Assembly: GCA_022767285.1 (NCBI GenBank)
Contig: JALENY010000026.1
Coordinates: 1 to 51,602 of the forward strand
Length of the DNA: 51,602 bases
Source of the DNA: Lachnospiraceae bacterium
GTDB lineage: Bacteria; Bacillota; Clostridia; Lachnospirales; Lachnospiraceae
Reading direction: 5' to 3'
The notes below the pieces were generated by a model, which was not told the DNA's origin, did not search any database, and was given only the letters and a program-made list of their open reading frames with translations. Of the stretch, positions 38,228-45,832 are shown in pieces (the stretch's first letter is position 1; each line of letters opens with the position of its first letter). The position numbers and the translations under genes are program-made.

Positions 38228-38256
38228 ATTATAGTAAGAATTCAAGATTGGTTCAA
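38228..38256 (-). promoter_or_regulatory. Promoter of spo0A
   Basis: On the minus strand: -35 TTGAAC (38251-38256), 17-bp spacer, perfect -10 TATAAT (38228-38233), 52 bp before the ATG. A separate sigma-H-type promoter is not obvious. Confidence 0.75.
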
Positions 38257-38369
38257 CCTCAATGCCTGTAAAATCTGATTTTTCGTTCGTTATTATTTGA
38301 CATTTTATTTAATTTTTCGTCTAAAATCTACAATTCATAACATTTTTCTACATGATTTACAACAAATAA

Positions 38370-38376
38370 TGTCGAA
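38370..38376 (+). promoter_or_regulatory. 0A box (Spo0A binding site) upstream of spo0A
   Basis: TGTCGAA (plus strand) is an exact 0A box about 115 bp upstream of the spo0A -35. Weaker CGAAAA-type matches lie nearer (around 38288 and 38318). Autoregulation of spo0A by such boxes is established in Bacillus. This box directly abuts the yaaA terminator. Confidence 0.55.
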
Positions 38377-38411
38377 AAAAGAAGCTGTGTGTCTAAACAA
38401 CAGCCTCTTTT
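38377..38411 (-). terminator. Terminator of yaaA overlapping its stop codon
   Basis: A 12-bp stem with one G-U pair (38377-38388 with 38400-38411) has the yaaA stop codon in its loop and a T6 run on the minus strand. It shields spo0A from read-through. Confidence 0.8.
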
Positions 38412-39148
38412 CGTATATAGACATAACAAAATTCGGAAGAAAGGTTCGGCTGATAGCAGTATCCCAACCGGTCAAACCGCTTGATTTCCTCCGGCTCTTT
38501 GATCCGATTTTCTGCTAAGAACCGCACCATCTCACCTCTGGCCATCTTTGCCAGAGTACCCTTCTGAATCACTTTTTTTCCGGAAAGTTCCCCAAAAATG
38601 CAGGTAATACATACATCTTCCGGCTTCAGGTATGATTCAATGCATTTCGAATATTCTTGTGAGGCAAGATTAATGATCAGACGCTCCGGTCCGAGCACTT
38701 CTTCATACAGCCTGCTGCCCCAATATTGATAGAGATTGGCCTTTCCGCCCACAGTCGCCTTTGCCTGCATCTCCAACCGATAGGGCACAACTCCGTCCAT
38801 CGGTTTCAAAACCCCGTAGAAACCGGACAGGATTCTCAAATGTTCCTGAACATACTGCAGCATACTGTCTTCAAATACCGCCGGCGCCATATACTGATAT
38901 TGAATACCCTCATAGGATAAAATCGCCGGGGTAAGATTCTTTCTGAGATCCATATGCCGGAAACGTTCAAAATTCTGCTCGGCTATTTTATCGTTACACC
39001 CCCACAGCGCCTTTGCTTCCGGATACGATAAGTGCTGCATCCAGTGCATGATCTGTTCGGCATCGTCCAAAAAAACCGGCAAATCGCGGTATTCCAGCGT
39101 ATCCTCGTCCCGATTCATTTTCTTAGCCGGTGAAATGATAATCCTCAT
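38393..39148 (-). CDS. yaaA: YaaA-family peroxide stress protein
   Basis: DUF328/UPF0246 family protein, 251 residues. It starts with the family motif MRIIISPAKKM, has LRILSGFYGVLKPMDG and later VINLASQEYSK, and ends with the basic-aromatic GYCYQPNLSS segment. In E. coli YaaA limits intracellular iron and oxidative DNA damage after peroxide stress. Its ATG overlaps the bcp stop by 4 bp (ATGA), so it forms a two-gene peroxide unit with bcp. Confidence 0.93.
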   Translation of the reverse strand: MRIIISPAKKMNRDEDTLEYRDLPVFLDDAEQIMHWMQHLSYPEAKALWGCNDKIAEQNFERFRHMDLRKNLTPAILSYEGIQYQYMAPAVFEDSMLQYVQEHLRILSGFYGVLKPMDGVVPYRLEMQAKATVGGKANLYQYWGSRLYEEVLGPERLIINLASQEYSKCIESYLKPEDVCITCIFGELSGKKVIQKGTLAKMARGEMVRFLAENRIKEPEEIKRFDRLGYCYQPNLSSEFCYVYIRKEAVV

Positions 39149-39600
39149 GCCAGTTCCTCCAGCATCTGTGCCGGATTATCTGCCGCTTTCACTTTACCAA
39201 AAGCTTTTATAATGATTCCCTCTTCATCGATCAGGTAAGTAGTCCGCACAACTCCCATAGATACTTTCCCGTAATTCTTCTTTTCCTGCCACACATCATA
39301 AGCCTTTATGGCAGAAAGTTCGGTATCGGATAACAACGTGAAAGTCAATTGGTATTTTTCCTGAAAACGTTTGTGTGATGCAACCGAATCTTTACTTACC
39401 CCCAAAACCACCGCATCTTTTTCCAGAAACTGAGGATAACGTTCACTGAATCCACAGGCCTGTTTCGTACATCCGGATGTATTATCTTTCGGATAAAAAT
39501 ACAAAATAACTTTTTTTCCAACATACTCACTCAGCGTATGCATCACTCCATCCTGATCCGGCAGGGCAAAATCCGGAGCTTTCGTTCCAATTTCCAACAT
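39145..39600 (-). CDS. bcp: Thioredoxin-dependent thiol peroxidase (Bcp/PrxQ)
   Basis: Atypical 2-Cys peroxiredoxin, 151 residues, which reduces hydroperoxides. The peroxidatic cysteine is in DNTSGCTKQACGF (about residue 44) and the resolving cysteine is five residues later, the PrxQ arrangement. GKKVILYFYPKD and the later VRTTYLIDEEG are typical. It starts with a good AGGAGG site and is translationally coupled to yaaA. Confidence 0.95.
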   Translation of the reverse strand: MLEIGTKAPDFALPDQDGVMHTLSEYVGKKVILYFYPKDNTSGCTKQACGFSERYPQFLEKDAVVLGVSKDSVASHKRFQEKYQLTFTLLSDTELSAIKAYDVWQEKKNYGKVSMGVVRTTYLIDEEGIIIKAFGKVKAADNPAQMLEELA

Positions 39601-39616
39601 AACATTTACCTCCTGT

Positions 39617-39674
39617 TGTTTACTGTTTTTCTATTGTTTACTGCTTTTTTCTATTGGTTACTACCGTTTTCTCT
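39617..39674. repeat. Three imperfect ~20-bp tandem repeats
   Basis: Units resembling TGTTTACTGTTTTTCTAT follow each other at 39617-39634, 39635-39654 and 39655-39674, in the 87-bp gap upstream of bcp. On the minus strand they are A-rich with TAGTAACC/CAGTAAAC cores. They could be a regulatory array or slippage product. Confidence 0.5.
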
Positions 39675-39687
39675 TAGTTTTTAACAT

Positions 39688-40050
39688 TTAGATTGCCTGC
39701 AGGACAAATCCGGCCATCCAGGATACACCGTTTGCAAGAACAGCAAGCAAAACCGGATGACGGATATTCCACTTTTCATCGACAGAAAATATTCCATAAA
39801 TCAAGGTCTCCGCCAGAATTACCAGCACTTCAATGGAAAATTGAATCCATATTTTCCCTATATGTTTAAAGGAAAAGCTGCCCCAACAAGCCAGCAGAAC
39901 TGCTGCAGGATTAGTCAGGACATTGACCAGAAGCACCAGACATATCCCGTATTTCGAACGTATACCCAAAAAAACTGCAACAGTCAGTTCCAGTACGATC
40001 GTCATTCCAAGCGACAGACCAAACATTTTTAATAATTCTACTATTTCCAT
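39688..40050 (-). CDS. Small membrane protein of an SH3-MFS-membrane protein unit
   Basis: A 120-residue protein of unknown function with three to four hydrophobic segments (about 8-28, 33-55, 68-86 and 96-118). No known motif is recognised. The start at 40050 is preferred because it lies 10 bp inside the end of the MFS gene, with a GGAGG further upstream, so the two are translationally coupled. The frame is open 12 codons upstream. Likely a membrane partner of its neighbours (inference). Confidence 0.75.
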   Translation of the reverse strand: MEIVELLKMFGLSLGMTIVLELTVAVFLGIRSKYGICLVLLVNVLTNPAAVLLACWGSFSFKHIGKIWIQFSIEVLVILAETLIYGIFSVDEKWNIRHPVLLAVLANGVSWMAGFVLQAI

Positions 40051-41288
40051 CCTGTTCTTCCGCCTCCGAACCGGATCGCTGTCCACAAAAGAAGCAGAGA
40101 AAGCGCACTTCCTGCTGCTCCTATCACAGAGCCGGACACAATCGGATTAATTCCAAAATACACGGGCAAAAAGCCAAGAAAAAGTGCAAAAGTCAGAAGT
40201 CCAAAAGAAAATCCCGGTAATTCGGGCATCCGGCAGACCAGCTGATACAGCGTAATCGGCATCGTCATATTAAAGAAAAATAATGCTGCAACGCCAAAAA
40301 ACACAGAATTCGAAAACAGATACCCGCAGGAAGCCAAAACCAGTGACCACACAATTACTTTTTTCAAATGGTATTTAGCTGCCAGTATCCCACCTGCCAT
40401 TTTTCCGAAAACAACTGCCAGTACAGCGATGGTTCCCCAGACGGCCTCGGTTTTCCAGGTAAAGTTCACAGCCATCCCTACATAGGAACGAATGATAACC
40501 ACCAGAAAACAGCACAATGCCATAACGACAGTCTTCCCGTCTGTCAATCGACCTTCCGGATCTGCCATTTTATCCAAAACACACCCTTTTATATCGGTTA
40601 TTTCTTCCATAACACAATTTTTCCCATCGCTTGTTTCTTTCAAAACATCAACTCTTGTATTCGTCATTTTTTCTGATTTCGCGTTCCTGTTTTTATCCCC
40701 ACTTCTGAAGATCCAATATATCACACCCAGCAACAGCAGCATGGCAAAGCTAAAGATGATCAGGCAGGCCAATTCCAAAAATCCTGTCCCATTCTTCGCA
40801 ATCCAGGCTCCTATGTACAGTCCCAATGCCCCCGGTGCGACAAAAACGCCAAGAGCGGCACCGCGCTTTCTGCAGGCAAAATCTTCCGTAATCACGCAGA
40901 CGCCTCCGCCCACATGGAACAAAGCATTGCCAATGCCTGCCAGGAACGGATGAACGGAAGTACCGACAATAGTCAGCAAAACACCGGAAAGAGCGCAAAG
41001 GAATGGAATCCGTCTTTGCGCCCCACCGGTGTTTTCCCTGTCCTTACTTAAAAGTATATCCAGTAAGACACCAACAGGCATCTGAAGTGCAAATGCAGAG
41101 AAATTGTACAGCAACAGATCCTGATATCCTCGATTTCCTTCTAAAAGCCATCCGAACATGGCCAGAGCGCAGACCGCGTCAACAAATAAATGTAAAAGAG
41201 AATACAAAGCAGTCGCCTTTTCAGATATTGGGGACAATATCTCCAATGATACTTCAAAAGGTATTTTTAAGTTGATTTTCCGTCTCAT
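40041..41288 (-). CDS. MFS-like membrane protein with an internal 11-residue repeat
   Basis: A 415-residue protein with about 11-12 hydrophobic segments in two blocks, resembling a major facilitator (HFPAGVLLDILLSKD-like loop at about 75-90). Its central cytoplasmic loop (about residues 205-245) holds roughly three degenerate 11-residue repeats with the pattern CVxxExxDxKG. The substrate is unknown. The ATG overlaps the stop of the upstream SH3-like gene by 4 bp (ATGA). Some MFS-like membrane proteins are receptors or scaffolds rather than transporters, so transport is not certain. Confidence 0.8.
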   Translation of the reverse strand: MRRKINLKIPFEVSLEILSPISEKATALYSLLHLFVDAVCALAMFGWLLEGNRGYQDLLLYNFSAFALQMPVGVLLDILLSKDRENTGGAQRRIPFLCALSGVLLTIVGTSVHPFLAGIGNALFHVGGGVCVITEDFACRKRGAALGVFVAPGALGLYIGAWIAKNGTGFLELACLIIFSFAMLLLLGVIYWIFRSGDKNRNAKSEKMTNTRVDVLKETSDGKNCVMEEITDIKGCVLDKMADPEGRLTDGKTVVMALCCFLVVIIRSYVGMAVNFTWKTEAVWGTIAVLAVVFGKMAGGILAAKYHLKKVIVWSLVLASCGYLFSNSVFFGVAALFFFNMTMPITLYQLVCRMPELPGFSFGLLTFALFLGFLPVYFGINPIVSGSVIGAAGSALSLLLLWTAIRFGGGRTGWK

Positions 41289-42142
41289 GATTTTTTCTTA
41301 TTCTTCTTAAGAACAATTAATAATATGGCTGTCATAATTACAACCAACCCAACGATCGCCGATACCAAAATCAACGTTGCCTTCACACCGGAATCGTCCG
41401 GAACAATCACTTTTGGCGGATCCGTTTTTTCTATCTGCATTTCTTCCGGATCTTCACCGCGTTTTGGAGCTCCCTGCGGATACAGTACAGCAAAATCGGC
41501 ATCAGGGGCATCCAGGCAGATCCATGCTTTCTTGATGCCCATATAATAATCTATCTGGACCCACTGTCGGCCCTCTTCATCGGTAAAAGAGCTGCTGTAC
41601 TCCGGTACATACTCCGCAACCGTCACCTCACAGCACCCGGTGCTGCCCGGATAATCCCAGAAATAAACAGTCTGATCCAAAATCGCAGGATCCAGTTCTC
41701 CGGAAATCGCATGATCAATTTTCTCACTGTATTCTTCTTCAAAAGATATCGTGTCATAAACAACAGTCAGATAATCCATGGGCATCCAACCGGTATCGTT
41801 TGTATCTCCATCTTCATATACTGCCCATTCGGTTCCATCTTTATCTTTGTAGGAGAACGAAACAAACATAACGGTATCGTTTTTTACCCGGGCCACAATC
41901 CGTGAAGATACAGGACTCTCATAGACGATCACTTTCCCGTCCGGTCCGTTTGCCGTAAAACTGCGGTTGATATATTCACACTCATCTCGATGTGATTCAT
42001 AAAAAGAATCCATTGGTTCCCAGATCACATCTGCCTGAACCTTCTGTACACAAACGGATATACAGAGAATCAGGATACTAACCCCAAATATTCCGACCTT
42101 ATCCAGTTGTTTTATCCATCTTTTATTTTGTTTTCCTTTCAT
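41285..42142 (-). CDS. SH3-like extracytoplasmic protein with C-terminal membrane anchor
   Basis: A 285-residue protein from the ATG at 42142 (a TTG eight codons upstream has no ribosome binding site). It has a signal peptide (about 10-38, VGIFGVSILILCISVCVQKVQA), an extracytoplasmic part with two SH3-like stretches (about 55-115 and 150-210, with WVQIDYYMGIKKAWICLD), a Pro/Asp linker, then a single membrane helix (about 250-275) and a KKNKKKS tail, so it faces outward. Function unknown; perhaps it senses or binds the wall. First gene of the three-gene unit. Confidence 0.78.
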   Translation of the reverse strand: MKGKQNKRWIKQLDKVGIFGVSILILCISVCVQKVQADVIWEPMDSFYESHRDECEYINRSFTANGPDGKVIVYESPVSSRIVARVKNDTVMFVSFSYKDKDGTEWAVYEDGDTNDTGWMPMDYLTVVYDTISFEEEYSEKIDHAISGELDPAILDQTVYFWDYPGSTGCCEVTVAEYVPEYSSSFTDEEGRQWVQIDYYMGIKKAWICLDAPDADFAVLYPQGAPKRGEDPEEMQIEKTDPPKVIVPDDSGVKATLILVSAIVGLVVIMTAILLIVLKKNKKKS

Positions 42143-42244
42143 TTTCTGCCCTGTCCTTTCTTCCAAAGAACTGCTTTCTGACGCGGTATCCTTTATAGCG
42201 CGCAGCGCCCCTGCCCGAAAGGCATGTATTACGCCCTTATGGCT

Positions 42245-42556
42245 TTATTTGAATTTCACTGCCGTTCCGTAAGCCATAACTTCAGCAGCTCCCTGCATAA
42301 CTGCGGCAGATGCATAGCGGACATTTACCACTGCATCTGCGCCAAGTGCCTCTGCGTCCAAAACCATACGCTTGGTAGCAAGAGCTCTGGCCTCATTCAT
42401 CATCTCCGTATAGGCTTTCAATTCTCCGCCTACCAGAGTTTTAAAACTTTGTGTAATATCCTTTCCCAGATTTTTTGACTGAATCGTGCTTCCCTTCACC
42501 AGTCCCAGCATTTCCAGTTCCTTACCACTGATATAATCAGTATTTACTAAGATCAT
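42245..42556 (-). CDS. YbjQ-family (UPF0145) protein
   Basis: A 103-residue cytosolic protein of the YbjQ/UPF0145 family, which forms pentamers and possibly binds metal. The landmarks are NTDYISGKELEMLGLVKGSTI at the start, the central GELKAYTEMMNEARALATKRM and ALGADAVVNVRYASAAVMQGAAEVMAYGTAV at the end. The biological role is unknown. It overlaps the preceding small membrane gene by 20 bp, so the two are coupled. Confidence 0.92.
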   Translation of the reverse strand: MILVNTDYISGKELEMLGLVKGSTIQSKNLGKDITQSFKTLVGGELKAYTEMMNEARALATKRMVLDAEALGADAVVNVRYASAAVMQGAAEVMAYGTAVKFK

Positions 42557-42764
42557 CTTCTTCTCCTCCTTTAATTTCTCTTATTCTGCTGACTAATACC
42601 CCGATCATTGTACCAGCCAGAGCAAGAGGTATCACAATTGTCAACAATCGCAGCAGGAACGGAATTCCCGGGCACAATATGAAAACAATCGCAAGACCTC
42701 CATAATACAAAACCAGTAGCATGGTAATAATGATCGGTGCTATCATCTTTTTTCCGTGATTCAT
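42537..42764 (-). CDS. Small two-helix membrane protein
   Basis: A 75-residue protein with two membrane segments (about 7-27 and 31-58) and a charged C-terminus. The ATG at 42764 has a strong AGGAGGGCC site; a longer frame from 42812 has none. It overlaps ybjQ by 20 bp and is preceded by a TTGAAA/TAGAAT promoter. Family not recognised. Confidence 0.75.
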   Translation of the reverse strand: MNHGKKMIAPIIITMLLVLYYGGLAIVFILCPGIPFLLRLLTIVIPLALAGTMIGVLVSRIREIKGGEEDDLSKY

Positions 42765-42854
42765 TCTGGCCCTCCTGACTCTACAGTACTTTTTACGTGG
42801 TTGATAATGCATTGGCCGCAGATATAGTGACCAACGGTGCTTTCTGCTGCTTCT

Positions 42855-42882
42855 ATTCTACCACATATAGTTATCTTTTCAA
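42855..42882 (-). promoter_or_regulatory. Promoter of the small membrane protein-ybjQ pair
   Basis: On the minus strand: -35 TTGAAA (42877-42882), 16-bp spacer, -10 TAGAAT (42855-42860), about 90 bp before the ATG at 42764. Confidence 0.55.
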
Positions 42883-42906
42883 TCGGCAGTTTGCCGGATT
42901 TTTTGC

Positions 42907-42991
42907 TGTTTTCCTGTCTTTTCTGTTCACCTGCTCTTTCTGTTCACCGTTCTTTTTGTTTATCTGTTCTTTCTGTATACCCTTTTTCTCT
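42907..42991. repeat. Degenerate 16-17-bp tandem repeat
   Basis: About five units like TCTGTTCACCTGCTCTT follow each other in the 400-bp gene-free stretch 42765-43164. The gap also holds two divergent promoters. A 71-codon minus-strand frame over the repeats has no good ribosome binding site and is not called a gene. Confidence 0.55.
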
Positions 42992-43039
42992 GAAAATACA
43001 TTATTGCTGCTTTCAGTCTTTTCTTCAAAGGAGAATCCT

Positions 43040-43068
43040 TTGACACACATCTGACACCCTACTATAAT
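43040..43068 (+). promoter_or_regulatory. Promoter of the TrmH-family gene
   Basis: Perfect -35 TTGACA (43040-43045), 17-bp spacer, perfect -10 TATAAT (43063-43068), about 90 bp upstream of the ATG. Confidence 0.85.
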
Positions 43069-43164
43069 AGGAACTGCAGAAAGCATTTAAATTCCGCCCA
43101 AAATAGGCCCTAAGAGCGGAAGACTCCACTCAATTTTTCACAGTAACTTATATAGGAGATTTTT

Positions 43165-43992
43165 ATGCCGAACATTATCGAAATAACAGATTTTCAAGCA
43201 CCGGAGCTGGATATATATGCACGCCTCACAGAAGCACAGCTGCTTCATTATTACGAGCCGGACGGAGGCCTTTTTATCGCAGAGAGCCCCAAAGCAGTAG
43301 AGCGCGCCCTCGACGCCGGATGTACACCGTTTTCCATTCTGGCAGAGCGAAAACATATTGAGGGCCAGGCTCGCGCAATCATTCTCCGCTGCGGTGAAGT
43401 TCCCGTTTATACGGCTGATTTTGAGATACTGACACAACTGACCGGTTTCCCTCTCACCCGTGGAATGCTGTGTGCCATGCGCCGTCCTAAACTGCCCAAA
43501 GCGGAAGAAATTTGTTCTGTTGCTCATCGGATCGCCATACTGGAAAACGTCATGAATCCGACTAATGTGGGAGCCATTTTCCGTTCCGCAGCCGCACTTG
43601 GCATGGACGCTGTCCTGCTTACCTGTGCATGCAGCAATCCGCTTTATCGACGGGCCATTCGGGTCAGCATGGGTACCGTATTCCAGATTCCATGGACGTT
43701 TTTGTCATCTGACCAGTGGCCGAATTCCGCTTTGCAGCAACTTAAGGCTCTGGGGTTTAAAACCGCTGCCATGGCGTTAAGTGATAACTCCATCTCCATT
43801 GATGATCCGCAGCTTATAGAAACGGAAAAACTTGCTATTATACTTGGAACAGAGGGAGACGGACTTGCTCCTGTCACGATTTCCGGCTGTGATTACACTG
43901 TGCGCATTCCCATGTCCCACGGTGTTGATTCTCTGAATGTGGCTGCTGCCAGCGCTGTAGCTTTTTGGCAGCTTCGAAACCGCAAGTTATGA
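43165..43992 (+). CDS. TrmH-family RNA 2'-O-methyltransferase
   Basis: SpoU/TrmH-class methyltransferase that methylates a ribose 2'-OH in rRNA or tRNA, 275 residues. The C-terminal SPOUT domain (about 110-275) has motif 1 NVMNPTNVGAIFRSAAALG, motif 2 IILGTEGDGLAP and motif 3 IPMSHGVDSLNVAAASAVAF, which form the SAM-binding knot. The N-terminal ~105 residues are an RNA-binding substrate domain. Target RNA unknown. A TATAGGAG site precedes the ATG. Confidence 0.92.
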   Translation: MPNIIEITDFQAPELDIYARLTEAQLLHYYEPDGGLFIAESPKAVERALDAGCTPFSILAERKHIEGQARAIILRCGEVPVYTADFEILTQLTGFPLTRGMLCAMRRPKLPKAEEICSVAHRIAILENVMNPTNVGAIFRSAAALGMDAVLLTCACSNPLYRRAIRVSMGTVFQIPWTFLSSDQWPNSALQQLKALGFKTAAMALSDNSISIDDPQLIETEKLAIILGTEGDGLAPVTISGCDYTVRIPMSHGVDSLNVAAASAVAFWQLRNRKL

Positions 43993-44115
43993 TTTCATTT
44001 TGGACAAGAGATATAATTCTTCATTGCCATTTCGATTTTCACGTGCTATATTTATTTCTGGTAAAAAATACTAAAACTTAATGCGCAGTGAGTAATGCGC
44101 AAACAGGAGGCAACA

Positions 44116-44877
44116 ATGGTACATAAATGGAAGATTACCATACCCGAGCTGACCGGCAATGAAGAACGTAACGTCTATGTTTATCTTCCGGAATCTTACG
44201 AACAGTGCCCGTATAATCGCTATCCCGTGCTATACATGTTTGACGGGCACAATGTATTTTTTGATTCTGATGCCACATACGGGAAATGTTGGGGTATGAA
44301 AGAATATATGGACAGTACAAACACACAGCTCATTATTGCTGCAGTGGAATGCAACCACAGTCCCGACCATGGAAGGCTGAAAGAATATACACCCTTTTCT
44401 TTTTTCGAACCCGGATTCGGTCGGATTGAAGCCAAAGGGAAACTGACCATGGACTGGTTTGTACATACATTTAAGCCGGAAATCGACCGGCGCTACCGCA
44501 CTATACCGGATCGTGAACATACCTTTATTGCAGGCAGTTCCATGGGCGGTCTGATGACTCTTTACGCCATCCTTGACTATCCGCAGTATTTTTCCCGAGG
44601 CGCTGCTCTTTCTCCATCCCTATGGGTAGCTCCCCGCGCGCTGGGACAGATGGTACACGATGCCGATGTGCTGCCGGAGACATTCGTTTATATGGACTAC
44701 GGCGAGTTGGAATTAGCTAATCATCCGAATATGCAGCGGCAATTTGCCCGTATCACTTCTTTACTCATGGAAAAGGGTATTGTGTTGGAGAGCCGTATCG
44801 TTCCGGGAGGAATGCACTGCGAGGCAAGCTGGGAAAAACAAATTCCTTTTTTTATGAGTATGCTGACTTATGCTTAA
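44116..44877 (+). CDS. Esterase of the alpha/beta-hydrolase (esterase D) family
   Basis: A 253-residue cytosolic serine hydrolase. The oxyanion segment PVLYMFDGHNVFFDS (about 37-50), nucleophile serine in AGSSMGGLMTLYA (about residue 143), and the C-terminal histidine in PGGMHCEASWEKQ (about 235) complete the triad. The ATG at 44116 has a perfect AGGAGG site; seven extra upstream codons are not used. It is the first of three same-strand genes (esterase, esterase, ATP-grasp ligase). The substrate is unknown; no signal peptide. Confidence 0.9.
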   Translation: MVHKWKITIPELTGNEERNVYVYLPESYEQCPYNRYPVLYMFDGHNVFFDSDATYGKCWGMKEYMDSTNTQLIIAAVECNHSPDHGRLKEYTPFSFFEPGFGRIEAKGKLTMDWFVHTFKPEIDRRYRTIPDREHTFIAGSSMGGLMTLYAILDYPQYFSRGAALSPSLWVAPRALGQMVHDADVLPETFVYMDYGELELANHPNMQRQFARITSLLMEKGIVLESRIVPGGMHCEASWEKQIPFFMSMLTYA

Positions 44878-44994
44878 ACTAAGCCCGCTGAACTGGTTCG
44901 AACACGATAGCTTCTTATAAACAAGCATGATGGTCTATTTCAGAAATGAGCATGATGAGCAATTCTATAATAATATCGATTGAAAGGAGCAACA

Positions 44995-45747
44995 ATGGAG
45001 ACAAATTATTTTAAGCAATACAGTCCGGCGCTTTGCCGTGACATGGAATGTAAAGTTTACGGCCATGCAGGTCGTCCGGTTCTGTTTATTCCCTGTCAGG
45101 ACGGCCATTTTTACGACTTTGAAAATTTCCACATGGTGGATTCCTGGGCACCATGGATTGATTCCGGCAAAGTCATTGTCTGTGCTATCGATACAATTGA
45201 CCAGGAAACCTGGTCTGCCAAAAACGGAGATCCCCACATGAGAATCTGTCGTTATGAGCAGTGGATAAACTATATCACCGATGAAGTGATACCTTTTTTA
45301 CGTGAATTTGTCAACGAGCGAAATGGTTGGAGCGGTTACCCGGGCATTACCGTTTTCGGGTGCAGTCTGGGTGCATCCCATGCCGCCAATCTCTTCTTCC
45401 GCCGCCCGGATCTGTTTGACGGACTTCTGGCACTCAGCGGAATCTACACTGCAGAATACGGATTTGACAATTACATGGATGATCTTGTCTATAACAATTC
45501 ACCGGTCCATTACCTCGCCAATATGTCAAAAGACCATCCTTACATCCAGCTGTATAATCTGAAAAAGGCCATTATCTGTACAGGCCTGGGTCCCTGGGAG
45601 ATCCCGGATGCCACCAGAGCACTTCATTCCATTCTTCAGGAAAAAGGTATTCAGGCATGGGTTGACTACTGGGGTAATGACTGCAGTCACGACTGGTACT
45701 GGTGGCATCGTCAGGTAGAGTATTTTGTACCATTCCTTTTTGAATAA
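44995..45747 (+). CDS. Second esterase of the alpha/beta-hydrolase family
   Basis: A 250-residue serine hydrolase of the PF00756 type, not closely alike to its neighbour. The nucleophile is in FGCSLGASHAANLFF (about 124) and the catalytic histidine in DCSHDWYWW (about 230). The GRPVLFIPCQDG segment forms the oxyanion loop. The ATG at 44995 has an AAAGGAG site. The gap before it is 117 bp, without an obvious terminator. Two non-identical hydrolases next to an ATP-grasp ligase suggest a small-molecule or peptide conjugate made and cleaved by the unit. Confidence 0.9.
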   Translation: METNYFKQYSPALCRDMECKVYGHAGRPVLFIPCQDGHFYDFENFHMVDSWAPWIDSGKVIVCAIDTIDQETWSAKNGDPHMRICRYEQWINYITDEVIPFLREFVNERNGWSGYPGITVFGCSLGASHAANLFFRRPDLFDGLLALSGIYTAEYGFDNYMDDLVYNNSPVHYLANMSKDHPYIQLYNLKKAIICTGLGPWEIPDATRALHSILQEKGIQAWVDYWGNDCSHDWYWWHRQVEYFVPFLFE

Positions 45748-45832
45748 AACATTTATCCTATGACTGGTACAGCAGGCCACCTTCTAAGTGACCTACGCTT
45801 ACTATATATTACAAAAGAAAGAAGGCGAAATT

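Noticed and set aside
39617-42991. Short tandem repeats considered as CRISPR arrays
   Set aside because: Units are 16-20 bp, degenerate, and have no unique spacers; no cas genes are present.
42871-43086. A 71-codon minus-strand frame rich in Lys, Gln and Glu over the tandem repeats
   Set aside because: Its start lacks a convincing ribosome binding site, it covers the plus-strand promoter of the TrmH gene, and the composition is explained by the simple repeat.
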